Assembly (NCBI GenBank): GCA_947044365.1
Contig: OX345652.1
Coordinates: 4,215,874-4,279,873 of the forward strand
Direction of reading: 5' to 3'
Origin: Petrosia ficiformis
Taxonomy: Eukaryota; Porifera; Demospongiae; Haplosclerida; Petrosiidae
DNA: 64,000 nt
Part shown: positions 27,801-40,850 of the stretch, piece by piece
Layout: each line of letters begins with the position of its first letter
How positions within the stretch are numbered: position 1 is the stretch's first letter
Made by a program: the position numbers and the translations under genes
Notes under the pieces: model-generated
What the model was told of the DNA's origin: nothing
The model's input: only the letters and a program-made list of their open reading frames with translations
Databases searched by the model: none

Positions 27801-30554
27801 CAATAGTACTATAAACTTTGGGGATGTTTAGATAGGAGATAGCCATTCTTCTCTAACTATGGCAACATGTGCCACACACAGCTGTCGATTGTAGGGTGGT
27901 TTATGCACAATAAAAGGCATCACTACTGATAATCAGTGATGATAATCTGTGTTCTTCTAAGAACAACACGTTAATAATATACTATTATATAAACTTGATA
28001 ACTGGTTACAGCTTGATGCTTCGAAGTTAGTTAGTCAGAGAGTAATATTTCACTAGTGATACGTTATTGTGCTATATACCACATAACTGTTTATTCTTCT
28101 GTATATATGTGATGTTTCATTACAGTGGGAATACACCTGCTATAAATTGTAATGCATGGGGGCAGCGAGTTAGTTTCATACAACATCTGGATTAATAATT
28201 TGCAGTCTACTGCATATCACGAATACACCTGCTATAAAGTTTCTCACGTGGGTATAACAAGCTACTCTGATAAACATCTGGATTAATAATTTGCAGTCTA
28301 CTGCATATCAGGAATACACCTGCTATAAAGTTTCTCACGTGGGTATAACAAGCTACTCTGATAAACATCTGGATTAATAATGTGCAGTCAACTGCACATT
28401 ATAGTGTGTGGTCCTTCTATGTGTGTACGATAATTGTGATTAATATGAATTACATGAGTAATTCATTGAACTTGATTATCAGGAATACACCTGCTATAAA
28501 TGTTATCACATGGGTATGACAAGCTAATCTGATACAACATCTGGATTAATAATTGCACTTCACTGCGTATCGTAGTGTGTGTGTGGTCCTTCTATGTGTA
28601 CGATAACTGTGATTAATATAAATTACATGAGAAATTCAGTTGAGTTGATTATCAGGAATACACCTGCTATAAATTTTATCACGTGGGTATAACAAGCTAC
28701 TCTGATACAACATCTGGATTAATAATTGCGCTCCATTGCACATCATAGTGTGTGGTCCTTCTATGTGTAATTTATCAGGAATCAACATGCTATAAATTTG
28801 AAGTTAGAGACATTGTGAGCGAATATACGATATCTTTTGAATGATAATCACTGAGTGTGGTCCATATGTGAGGTATCCACCTGCTATAAATTTCATGGAT
28901 AGTTTACAAGTATATTATACATGTAACTATATTCATATATAATCGTCATGGTAACATATAATCACCTAAACATTAAAAGATTACAATTACATGTTTATGT
29001 CCTGGTCATTAATGAATACTATTATTATTATCAATAATAATAAACACTATTATCTCCTTACAGCATAGTCCACAATCAGCTCGTCATTCTCCTTCATTCC
29101 CAATCCCAATAACCACCCAAAGAGAACTCAATCAACAAAATATCGTAATTCCCAATCACTACCATAATCTCATTGATAACAAAAACCTTCTAGAACTATC
29201 ATCTTTCACAAGAGTCCCTTCAGAAGGTACTATAAGTGAAACAGACGTACCGGTATGCCAATGGGAATCTTGTGGAGCCAAATTAGAAACGCTACAGGAA
29301 TTGGTAACACATTTACAACAACAACACACTCAAACTTTGCACAAGTATGTGTGTCTTTGGAAAGGATGTTTACGTGAAAAGAAACCCTTTGACGCTAGAT
29401 ATAAATTAGTTACTCATCTCAGATGTCACACTGGTGAACGCCCATATGAATGTTTGCATGTAGGCTGCATCAGAAAATTCTCTCGTCTAGAAAACCTTAA
29501 ACTACACATGCGTACTCATACTGGCGAGAAACCTTACACATGTCACCATGAGGGTTGCGGAAAAAGATTTAACAACACAAGTGATCGAGCGAAACACATG
29601 AAAACACACATAACAAGCAAACCTTATATTTGTAAGCATCCAGGTTGTGGAAAAGCTTACACTGATCCAAGCTCCATGCGTAAACACATAAAGTTCGCTC
29701 ATCAAAATCATCAAAGACCCAACCATCGAAACACTAGTGTAAATGTTATAAATACATCATCAGACCCAGTACAGAACATCTCAGACCCTACACCTCACTA
29801 TGCATTTGTTAAATCTGATAGCCTACTTAGTACTGACTTGAAAATCAAAACCACAGCTGCTACACCCACAAATAGAGGTTTCACTTCTCTAGTTACTGCA
29901 TCAAGTTATCTACAACGACCAACAATTCCACAAGCTTTGAGTTTAGCACCAGCTCAGTCCACAATACAATTGCCTTCAACACCAAGCAACCAGCAATCCA
30001 TGTATGTAATGATGCCAGTAATACAAGGATTGGCTACCGGTCAAACAGGTTCTACCTCTATGTTGATTGCTCCAACAACACAACAACCCACACCATCTTC
30101 TGTAAACAGTGCAGGGCTAATAGTCAGACCTTCGGAACAAGTAGATGTATCTCAAGCAGCATTACGTGCACTGTCTACATCTCCCTCAATGGAATCAGTT
30201 GGACATATTTCATCCTATCCTGGAACACAAGTTCTCATGATACAACCTTCACCATCACTTGGAACAACATTTCTACCTCAAACATTTGCCCCTCAAACAT
30301 TTGCCCCTCAAACACAATTTGTCAGTCTAGTTTCTCCTACCGGTATAAACCAGTTTGTACCTGTTAACCAATCCATCATTCCATCAGCTACACAACAATA
30401 TGTGTTACCAATTCAGCAACCACCAGAGCCCATGAGAACAGTACCTTCTAGCAACCCTTTATTATATCAACAAGTAATGCTTGCTAGACAAGTTCAACCA
30501 GTCATGTTACCTGTTATGCCAGTTTCACAAGTTTCTACAACAAGTACAACCTGA
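24851..30554 (+). CDS. GLIS-type five-finger C2H2 zinc-finger transcription factor
   Basis: Three coding exons, 24851-24937, 25224-25448 and 29064-30554, all phase 0, giving 600 residues. Exon 3 carries five C2H2 fingers at about residues 169-318: [20 protein letters not shown], then [20 protein letters not shown], then fingers with [39 protein letters not shown] and [15 protein letters not shown]. This is the Gli/Glis/Zic superfamily. The KPFDARYKL motif and the SDRAKHxxTH spacing, without the extra residue of GLI, favour GLIS1/3. It should bind GLI/GLIS-type DNA sites in the nucleus. Exon 2 is a serine/proline-rich linker, and the C-terminal 280 residues are Q/S/T/P-rich with a triple TFAPQ repeat, as in activation domains. 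Exon 2 is supported by a polypyrimidine acceptor (CTTCTCCCTTCTGTAG) and a GAG/GTGAGC donor. Subfamily assignment is less sure than the fold. Confidence 0.88.
25690..25891. mobile_element. Family B MITE, copy 3 (left end lost)
   Basis: Contains TTAGTTGACTAAAACTAAAA, CCCTTTTAGTAAGCC and ends CTAAAACAACACTA. It lies in intron 2 of the GLIS-like gene. Confidence 0.7.
25900..28100. other. GLIS-like gene intron 2, low-information stretch
   Basis: AT-rich unique-looking DNA. Frames at about 26,501-26,728 and 27,379-27,570 are open by chance; no exon or element recognised. Confidence 0.55.
28125..28880 (+). repeat. Tandem repeat of variable unit (about 120-190 bases) in GLIS-like gene intron 2
   Basis: ATACACCTGCTATAAA followed by TATCACGTGGGTATAACAAG, CTACTCTGATAAACATCTGG, ATTAATAATT and a GTGGTCCTTCTATGTGT segment recur about five to six times. 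Unit length varies because the TGGTCC...TTGATTATCAGG part is absent from some copies. Each unit contains a CACCTG and most a CACGTG E-box core. Confidence 0.85.
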
Positions 30555-31745
30555 TTTACAGTAGGATATAATGCCTATAGTTTGTAAGCTTATTTGTATG
30601 ATCTATATAATGTGTCATGTGATAAGCATGTGACTTGTACCATTTTACATATCATAAATCACTTATTTAACTAATGTGTATAGTTATTAAGATTTGTTTT
30701 TAATTTGTTCATTTCTTTAACCTGTAAGTAACTACATTTATTTCACAAGTTCACTTCCAATCTCCATAATTAAAAATTTCTATCCGTCCATTGATTTACT
30801 TCTGTACACATTATTCGGATGACAGAAAGACATTTTTGCATTTGTAAATTCCGTGCAAAAAGATTAGTAAAGGTAATAGCCTCATACCCAACCTCTTTAA
30901 GAGATGGCGTAGAAAAAGAGACTGGATTCAACTGTTTGCACATGTGATAGCATGCAAAATAACACGTGGTCACTAAAGAGACGTGGTCCCTAAAGAGGGT
31001 GTCAGTTTGTAGTACACAATAACATGGACAAGATCTGCTCCTGGTTTGGAATGAGATCAGGATATCCAAGGTACTGTACAGAACAAAAATCACTGGATTG
31101 AAACTAGCCGTGTTGGTTATACTACTTAATTTTAGCTAAGTGAAACGGAAAGTTTACAATAGTGTCATGAAATTGAAAAGTTGATTAGCGTATGTGCAAA
31201 CAGTTGAATCCCGGCTGTTTTTCTCTGCTATCTTAAAAAGCCTGGGTATGAGGCTAGGAAGGTAATAGCAACCATGTTTAGGTTATGCCCAGTAGACTAG
31301 TCTTTCTAATCGGCCATTTTATAAAGAATGATTAACATAAACGTGCCATAATGGTAAAACTTCGTAGATACCAAGTTTCATATGCTAATGAACGGTTACA
31401 CACAATGATTTAACTTACAATGTACTTAAATATTATATAATTATATATAATTGTGATCAAATTTATGAAAAAAGACACTTTTGAACAAAATATTTTTAAT
31501 CAATGCTTATCTCGCTATTTCACTATTTAGTGCAAGAGGTCAATGAAATTCATTTTCTAAGAAGCTTATTTATAGCTCTTCTTAGAGAACAAATTATGTT
31601 GACTAGCTATATAAAATGGTGGAATGGCGAGCATTTAATCAATATTATTTTATGGGAATTTCCCTTTTCAAAAGCTAGGTCACATATATAACCGAGTACA
31701 CTATAGGTAATCATTATGTAACTATCATAAGCATTGTTTGTGAGA

Positions 31746-31987
31746 AATAATTGTGACCCAATTTGAGAACAAACGCTTACCTTCAAACACTCGTTATTCG
31801 GCCATTTTATACAGAAAGAAAGCTAGATTTGGTATCTATGAGGAGCATTAACTGGTCTTCCTGGATACCAAATTACATTGGCTTCCTGTGTAAAATGGCC
31901 GAATAGCGAGTGTTTGAAGGTAAGCATTCGTTCAAAACTATTATGTGTCACAAGTGTGGTTTTCTCAAATTGGGCCGCCACAATTAT
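31746..31987. mobile_element. Family G palindromic MITE, copy 1
   Basis: Near-complete foldback: ATAATTGTGACCCAATTTGA at the left and TCAAATTGGGCCGCCACAAT at the right; inner arms ACTCGTTATTCGGCCATTTT and AAAATGGCCGAATAGCGAGT; around the loop TTTGGTATC and GATACCAAA. Related copies at 40,085 and 46,226. Confidence 0.8.
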
Positions 31988-32198
31988 ACACCTTGCATAT
32001 ATGTATATACAAGATATACTTATATTTTCAAATCATGTGACAAATCATGTGACAAATCATGTGACAAAATATCATAAACAAAAAAAAGCAATTCAATGAC
32101 TTTTGTGTTGCAGTTATTTTATTTACAGATTAATACTTTTAATTAGAATACAAGAAAACTTATACTATGTAATAATGATAGTCATGTTCCAAATACTA

Positions 32199-32249
32199 AT
32201 TAATAATTAATTAATTACTAATTAATTAATTAATTAATTAATTAATTAC
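32199..32249. repeat. (TTAA)n microsatellite
   Basis: ATTAATTAATTA run just beyond the NUP98-96 stop codon on its 3' side. Confidence 0.9.
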
Positions 32250-32275
32250 AGTACCTGGTAATAGGCGAGTGACAT

Positions 32276-34079
32276 TCAAAATGAAGGGGTAGCGAGAATT
32301 GTTGATAATTGACGAAGTTCTGATAATGTATATTCCTCAGGCATTGGAAGTCCTGTAACCGTGACAACTAAGTCATCATCTTCCCTCGTTGGATATTTAA
32401 TAAGGTTTGCCTGGCGGAGAAGAAGGACAAGTTCAATATTCTGTAGAGTTCTCATATAATTATTATTACCTTGAGATTCATCACAACTCTTAATAATGTT
32501 GCTGTCCTTTTGGCTATTTCTGTCTGACTCAAGCTGAAAAATAAATCTATTTATAATTATACATTGTTAGTTTTATCTTAGTCCTGTGCTTCCTCCAGCA
32601 CGGCACTCTCCAGCCCTTTACTTTTCTGTTTGATTATAAAGCACAGTTTGGATATTAGTAAGTGTCCTTAATACAGGAGTGTCCTCTTATCAGGGAGTCC
32701 TCAATAGAGGAGTTTCACTGTATACTCATGTTCTCCATTGACTTTTGTTTTAATGGCTCTTTTAAGAGTTTAGCAATAACTTAAATTGTATAAAAGCTAC
32801 TAAAAGCAGTTTGTTTCTTCCTGCTGGTCTATATCTTGAGCATGCATTTGTACACACCCATTAATTAACCAAGGCCACTCTCCCTGGAATGATGAAACCA
32901 TATCATTAGAGATGGCCCAGTGGACTATAAAAAATGCAATTTTAAATGTACATGTGTGTGAGGGGAGTTTCTATCTCCACTTCGATGAGTTAATAGAAAC
33001 TAGATGTTTGTTTGCTGTGGTTTAGAAAGATAATTACTAGTAATGAGTTGGTAATTAGTTGGTAATTAGTTTTGTAATTAAAGTAGTCACATAAAGAGCA
33101 TGTTTCTAATTTAAAAACAATTAATCTATGTAAGTACAATATGGAGATACATGTCCAGAATGAATCTGAGGTTTGAACCCATGACCTTCTGATTGCACCA
33201 ATGGTGGACCATGTGAGCTCACTAAGGTACATGTACATGTACATGTATGCCCTATGGAGTACCAAACATTTATTTACTGCTCTGGGAGCAGCACCAATGG
33301 TGGACCATGTGAGCTCACTAAGGTACATGTATACCAATGGAGTACCATACATTTATTTACTGCTCTGGGAACAGCGCCAATGGTAGACCATGTGAACTCA
33401 CTGAGGTACATGTATACCTATGGAGTACCATGCATTTATTTACTGCTCTGAGAGCAGCACCAATGGTAGACCATGTGAGCTCACTGACCACACAAGTCCA
33501 CTGAGGTACATGTAATGTAAGGAAGGAAGATTACCATTTCTCTGGTGTGTCGGAAGATAACTGGTCTATTCTTGGAGCTAAAGCTTGAAGTCCAAAGTGG
33601 ATTTCCTCTAACTGATGTGAAGTCACTCCTTCAGCCTGTAAGACAAATAAGGATTGGGATTAGACTTTCTCAGAAGAGCTTAAACTTATAATAAATATCT
33701 GGATGCTTACATTCGAAAGTTCTTCAATTCTTTCTGATATTTTCAAGTAGTCAAGATATACCTGTATACATGTACATAAAAAATGATTAGAATACAAGAA
33801 GTGAGTCCACAAAAGAACTAACAGATCCCTGACTATCCCAGTTTAGTATGTCACCATGGCAACCAGATTCCGACAGTTGGTTCAATAAATTGAATAATAC
33901 TGAAGTGTCTCCTACATTTAAGATAATGATAATATTAGTGATGAGCATGACATACACATGTACAGACAGACAGACACACACAGATAGAGATACAGACACA
34001 GAGACACACATACATGTACATATACATACATAGAGAGAGAAACACACACAGTCACAGACACATAGACACTAACACGCAG

Positions 34080-34110
<31 letters not shown>

Positions 34111-36604
34111 CATACATGTACATGGAGAAAGATACACACACACAGTCAGACACATAGACACTCACACACAGACACACACACACATGTACATACACAGAGA
34201 GAGAAACACACACAGAGTCAGACACGTAGACACTTGCACACAAACAGACACTCACAGACACAAATACGGACACACGACATAGACACAAACATAGACAGAT
34301 ATACACACACCAATAATTATAGCAGGTGCAGCTAAATGTTTCATAATAACTGTGTGTGCTTCAGACCATAATCCAGCTTTTAATAAGTGTAGGGCCTGAA
34401 CACTGTGACGATTCTCATACTCAGCACGCTGGGCCTGGTAAAGAAACAATCATATATTGAATATTACCAAAAAAGATACTGTATTTCGGAGCTGTTGCTA
34501 TGACAACATAGAAATGAACTCACCTTTGCTCGGTACACAATTTCACAAGAAATATGTAACTGGTTGATGAGAAAGTCTTCTTGGTCTGTCAAATCTTCTG
34601 CAAACGAACACTGTCGACAAACTATTCCTTCAATAGTTTTGCTTCGAAGAACAGGGTCTTCTAAATGTTGAGCCACAAACACAGCCCAGTCCCAAGCACC
34701 TAGGGCTTCCAGTTGAGCAGCGTAGTTCCAGTGAAGAGATGCGAGTTTGGATGGATTTGTGTGATCATATCCAAGAGTTGATAAAACTGCCCATAAATGC
34801 CAACTATGGAGAGTTTGTATATGTATTTTAAATTAAAAGTCATTCACGTTCATCTTGACCTCAGAAAAATGTTCCTAACTTTTAGTTTGGAATGACCAAA
34901 AATATTTTTACTAACACCATTTTCAAATAATCATCCTTCCTGTTCTTTCTTTATGTCAAATTTCAATCCACTGCTTTGTTATTGAGTTAATCCTGTACTT
35001 ATGATGCCAAACTATACACTATACTACACACTTGTATAAAGTCAGTACTTATGATGCCAAACTATACACTATACTACACACTTGTATAAAGTCAGTACTT
35101 ATGATGCCAAACTATACACTATACTACACACTTGTATAAAGTCAGTACTTATGATGCCAAACTATACACTATACTACACACTTGTATAAAGTCAGTACTT
35201 ATGATGCCAAACTATACACTATACTACACACTTGTATAAAGTCAGTACTTATGATGCCAAACTATACACTATACTACACACTTGTATAAAGTCAGTACTT
35301 ATGATGCCAAACTATACACTATACTACACACTTGTATAAAGTCAGTACTTATGATGCCAAACTATACACTATACTACACACTTGTATAAAGTCATCACAC
35401 CTAATTTTGAGGTCATAGTGAATGTGAACAGACTTTAAGTATAACCTTCCATTCATGAGACTTGATATCAACTCACCATGGTTACATAATACCAATTAAT
35501 ATTCTAATTAATGCCCCTCAAACAAGACCAAAAAAATGCTAATTGACATAGTTACGCATGTATATGTACCATAGATTAGAAAGTTTTTACGGCAAAAACA
35601 TTTCCCTTTGAGTTTAATTTTCATCGACAGTATCATTTCTAAATATTAATGACATTGAAAATTTAATATTAAGAAGCAGCAAATTTTTAACTCCTTCCAT
35701 ACAAGTCTTGTTGCTAATTGCTATGGTTACAGAATACTACTCAGTAGTAATGTAAATTATGTAATTAACAAACACTTTCCAATCTATGGCCACTCCATCA
35801 ACAACTTAAGTCTTGTTGCTATGGTTATGGAATATAATTCTGCCTTGGCAAGTAGATTACATGTCCCTACCTACCTCAATCGATAGTCCAATTGATAAGG
35901 TGTAGAACCCACAGGCGATAATGTTGCTTCCATGTTGTAATCTCGAGAACAATAGAGATTTAATAAATGGTAACAGGTATCATAGGGTCCCTCGTCAAGT
36001 AGGCATGGACTGTCAGATTGGGATCGAAGATAAGGTGGAATAGGAGGAGCTGCATATGAATCATCACCCTGGCAACAGAAAATATAGAGAAAAAATATAA
36101 TTTAAAGGTCATTCTATTCACCTTGACCTTAGAAATAAGTTCATTACTTTAGTTTGGAATGATCTATTATATACAGTCCGGACTCAGACACAGACAGTCT
36201 GGACTCGGACTCAGACAGTCTGGACTCAGTTTCAATACTTACTTGAAATGCACGACTATAGTCCTCCATAACATCAGACACCGGACTAGTTGGGCTAGAG
36301 GCATACCACAAGTGCAGCCCAAGAGCTTTTCTCCAGTCTATCATCTGACAAGTGTTGATATGGATCTCTTGTCCTTCCCATACCATTAAACCACCAAGAA
36401 GAACATAGATAAGAAGATGACGAGGATTAATTAGGAAATGAGCCTATTAAGTGGATTCATATATAATTATATACATACTATGTACATACATACATACATA
36501 CATCATACATACATACATACATACATACATACATACATACATACATACATACATACATACATACATGTACATGTACATGTACATGTACATACATACATAC
36601 ATAC

Positions 36605-36635
<31 letters not shown>

Positions 36636-39600
36636 CATACATGTACATGTACATACATACATACTACAGGCTATCCATTTGTCCATTTATCCATCCGTCT
36701 GTCCGTCCATCTGTCTGTCCATCTGTTTGTCCATCCATATATACATGTATACATACATGCACATACAGTTATACACACACACACATACTTATACATGTAA
36801 TTCTTACATGTATATATGCACATATATACATGTACATGTACAAATATTGTACCTCTAATCTATCCCAATCATTCAACTGTTGGCGAAGAAGTAGACGGTT
36901 ACCAAGGTTACCACTCTCGGCCTGGCTTATTATTGAGGCAAGTTTATGATCCTGATGTTTGTGTGCTAACAAACATGCAGCAGAGAGACGAAACTGAGTC
37001 AACAGGTTAAACAAGTTTGACAAGTATTTAGATTCCTGGACAGGATGAATAACTAATAAACAGAACATACACTCAGTAATGTTCTTGTATATACATGTTA
37101 ATATTGTTTTAGGTGTTACACTAATCAGTATGTAGTCTATATAGGCAGGAGTGGGGTCTCTTAGCATAGTATTATAGTATAGTACCATATATGTTCTAAT
37201 TATATGTTAATACCAATATCGCTCAGCCCTATACCATATACATGTATGTTCTAATTATATGATAATACCAATATCGCTCAGCTCTATACCATATATGTTC
37301 TAATTATATGATAATACCAATATCGCTCAGCCCTATACCATATATGTTCTAATTATTTCATGTGCTTAAATAAAAACAAGCCCAAAATTTATTGGCTTCT
37401 ATTAAAATGATGGTATACAGTACAAGCTTACAAGGCAGACATTTAAATATAAGGTCATTCACATTCACCTTGTCCTCAGAAAAATGACCAACAATCTTTT
37501 CACCTGCACCATTTTCATATAATTATCCTTCCCGTTCTTTTTTGTGTATGTCAAATTTCAATCCATTGCTTCATTATTGAGTTACAGTATAATCATGTAT
37601 TAAACTTATGACATTAAACTATACACTATATTACATATAAAGTCATTACATCCCAATTTTGAGAACATCATGAATGTGAACAGTCTTTAACATGACAAGT
37701 AATCATAGAACAAACCTCATCTGATTCTTCATACATCTCGGATTCAGTTCTCCTATTGACCTCCAACAACCAAGATGACAGTCTCCTCCTGCGATATGAT
37801 TGGTGATCATAACCTTCTTCTATCTCCTCATCTTTCTCTCCCCATAATGCCTCCACTAAATCAAATACCTCCAGCAGCTGCTTTCTAAACTGAGGTTCAC
37901 CTTTAAAAATATAAAATAGAAGAGCAAAAATATGTAAAATTATAATAATTATGTACACGTATGTATGTCTGTCTGTTAAGTATGTAAACTGTATGTCTGT
38001 ACATATATATATATGCAAATTGCATGTATGTATAGGTGTGTGTGTATACTGTATGTATGATAGTAGGTGTATATGAATAGGTGTGTATGTATACCGTATG
38101 TATGATAGTAGGTGTATATGTGTAGGTGTGTATGTATACTGTATGTATGATAGTAGGTGTATATGTATAGGTGTGTATGTACATGTATACTGTATGTATG
38201 ATAGTAGGTGTATATGTATAGGTGTGTATGTACATGTATACTGTATGTATGATAGTAGGTGTATATGTATAGGTGTGTATGTATACCGTATGTACATGTA
38301 TGATAGTAGGTGTATATGTATAGGTGTGTATGTATACATGTACATGTATGATAGTAGGTGTATATGTATAGGTGTGTATGTACATGTATACTGTATGTAT
38401 GATAGTAGGTGTATATGTATAGGTGTGTATGTATACATGTACATGTATGATAGTAGGTGTATATGTATAGGCGTGTATGTATGATAGTAGGTGTATATGT
38501 ATAGGTGTGTGTGTATACCGTATGTACATGTACATGTATGATAGCAGGTGTATATGTATAGGTGTGTATGTATACTGTACGTATGATAGTAGGTACATGT
38601 ATATATGCATGTATAGCCTATAGGTGTGTGTGTATACTGACTGTATGTATGACAGTAGATACATGTGTACATGTATGTATTATTATATATATTTATGTAC
38701 ATGCAGGTGACACAAAATTTGCAGAAAGATATATAATTGCGTACTTACAGTCATCAGGTAATTCATGACACACATTCACTATATTGTGTAACAACTCTCG
38801 ACTCTTCTCTGGTGTAAATCTAGGCACCTCTTCTTCCTCCTCTCTCCAGATTTCTTCATCCTCTTCATTTCTCTGATGCATTTTACTGTGCCTTAATTGT
38901 ACGGAGAGAAGAGGTTCATACAGAACCTACATATTAATAAAAACATGGGGACCAGTCTATGTAGAACATGGGTATGAGACTACAATTTATATAGAATAGA
39001 GAGGGTGGGTATGAGACTATAATTTATATAGAATGAGAGGCTGGGTATGAGACTATAATTAGAATGAAAGGCTGGGTATGAGACTATAATATACATTATA
39101 CATGTACATACACTTTGACTATCAGGTGATATTAATTCTTGTTTCATCCAGGGACTGGCATCAACTTTTTCTAAAACAGCACGAATTTTTAATCCATTAT
39201 CGTCACTATCTTCGCTGTCACCCAAAGTTGATAAAGGACTAAATATTCCATGTGGGTGTGGCCTCTGAGTAACTTGATTAGTCAAACTGTAACCGCTATG
39301 AGCTAAAGTCCAATTAGGTCCCCAACCAACTCGAAACGAACGACCAAGAAATATCCCTAAATCGGCAAACAAACCCAAACGATTGTTTGATAAACTAGCT
39401 TTCAGAGGGACAATACAATGAAGTGCATGACAAGGAAGAAGTAGTGCGGACTGGGTCTCAGATTGGATTTTCATTGATGGGTGTGTTGTATAGGATTCAA
39501 AGTTTGGTACAGTTTCCTCAGTTGAGGGTTTCATCTGTATAGGTGAATTGGGAATACTAACACTCCGAAGAGTTTCAACAGATGGTCGTGGAAAATACTG

Positions 39601-40818
39601 TTGCTGAGGGACGTGGTCTGAATGAAAAGGATGTACCAATCGACTCTGAGGAACACCAAATTCAATTGAAGACCCCAGAACTGGTTTTACAGGCTTTAGA
39701 ACGGGACGTTGAGGTTGGGTAGGCTCTAGTTCATCAAAGAATGACGCTTTCATGACCTGCATTCTTTGTGCATCTAAACCCATTGTACTTACAAAACGAT
39801 ATGAAGGTCCAAAAGGGTGAGATTTTTTATGCTTGATCACACCTCCTTCATCTAAAGCATCTTCAAACTCTTCATCATCGGAAATCATTTCATCGGTATG
39901 AAGTGATATCACTGGTGGTTTTTGAGGAGCAGTTAAACCGGTTTGACTGGTTATTGTAACAGGTACTCCAGTCAAAGGTTTCTTGGATAAGTGCTTTGGT
40001 TTCTTGCCCTGCCAAAGTGAAGATTATCAGATTATTATAAACTCTTTGAAATTAACCAATTTGGGTAAACCACACTTGAGGTGCATATTAATTTTGAACA
40101 AACGCTTATATTCCAACATTCGGCCATTTTGCACAGAAGGCAATAACATTGGGTATCCAGGAAGACCAGTTAATGCTCCTCCTAGATACCAAATTTAGTT
40201 TGCTTCCTGCATAAAATGGCCGACTAGCAAGTGTTTGAACATAAGCATTTCCCAAATTGGGTCAAAATTATGTTATTATAAATTATAAAGTGAGAAATCT
40301 GAATTCGTGGATATACATGTATATATAATTAAAATAAAATGTAATTACATATACATGTAACATGTACATGTACATGTTTAATAATATGTTTGTGCACACA
40401 ACTACTATGTACATCTACATGTATATTATTATAATTCTATACATAATTGTATAACAACAATATTAGAGTGTTACAACCCAACACTGAACGATCCTGTCCA
40501 TTTAATTATCATGCATCCCCCACCTTTTCACCAGGAGCATCTTTCTTCCCTTTACCCTCCCCCTTGTCTCCTTCATCATCAGAATCATCGTCATCAGCAA
40601 CCAACTTGTACTTTGAAAAATGTTCCACCTTAAAATATAAATAATAAATCAGTAATATTATATTATAGTGTATGTAACTATGTATGTATGTATGTATGTA
40701 TGTATGTATGTATGTATGTATGTATGTACGCATGTATGTATGTATTATATGTATGATGTATGCATGTATGGATGCATGTATGTATGTATGTATGTATGTA
40801 TGCATGTATGTACATATG

Positions 40819-40850
<32 letters not shown>

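Larger units (their letters stand above)
30555..32275. other. Gap between the GLIS-like gene and NUP98-96 (tail to tail)
   Basis: 3' flanks of two convergent genes. It contains a 15-17-base sequence repeated in opposite or same orientation (GTGCAAACAGTTGAATCC at 31,195; GATTCAACTGTTTGCACA at 30,923), a family G palindrome and a TTAA microsatellite. No gene recognised. Confidence 0.6.

Noticed and set aside
37668..38702. A 344-codon minus-strand frame
   Set aside because: Most is translation of the intron 20 minisatellite. Only 37716-37900 is a real NUP98-96 exon, and it has proper splice sites.
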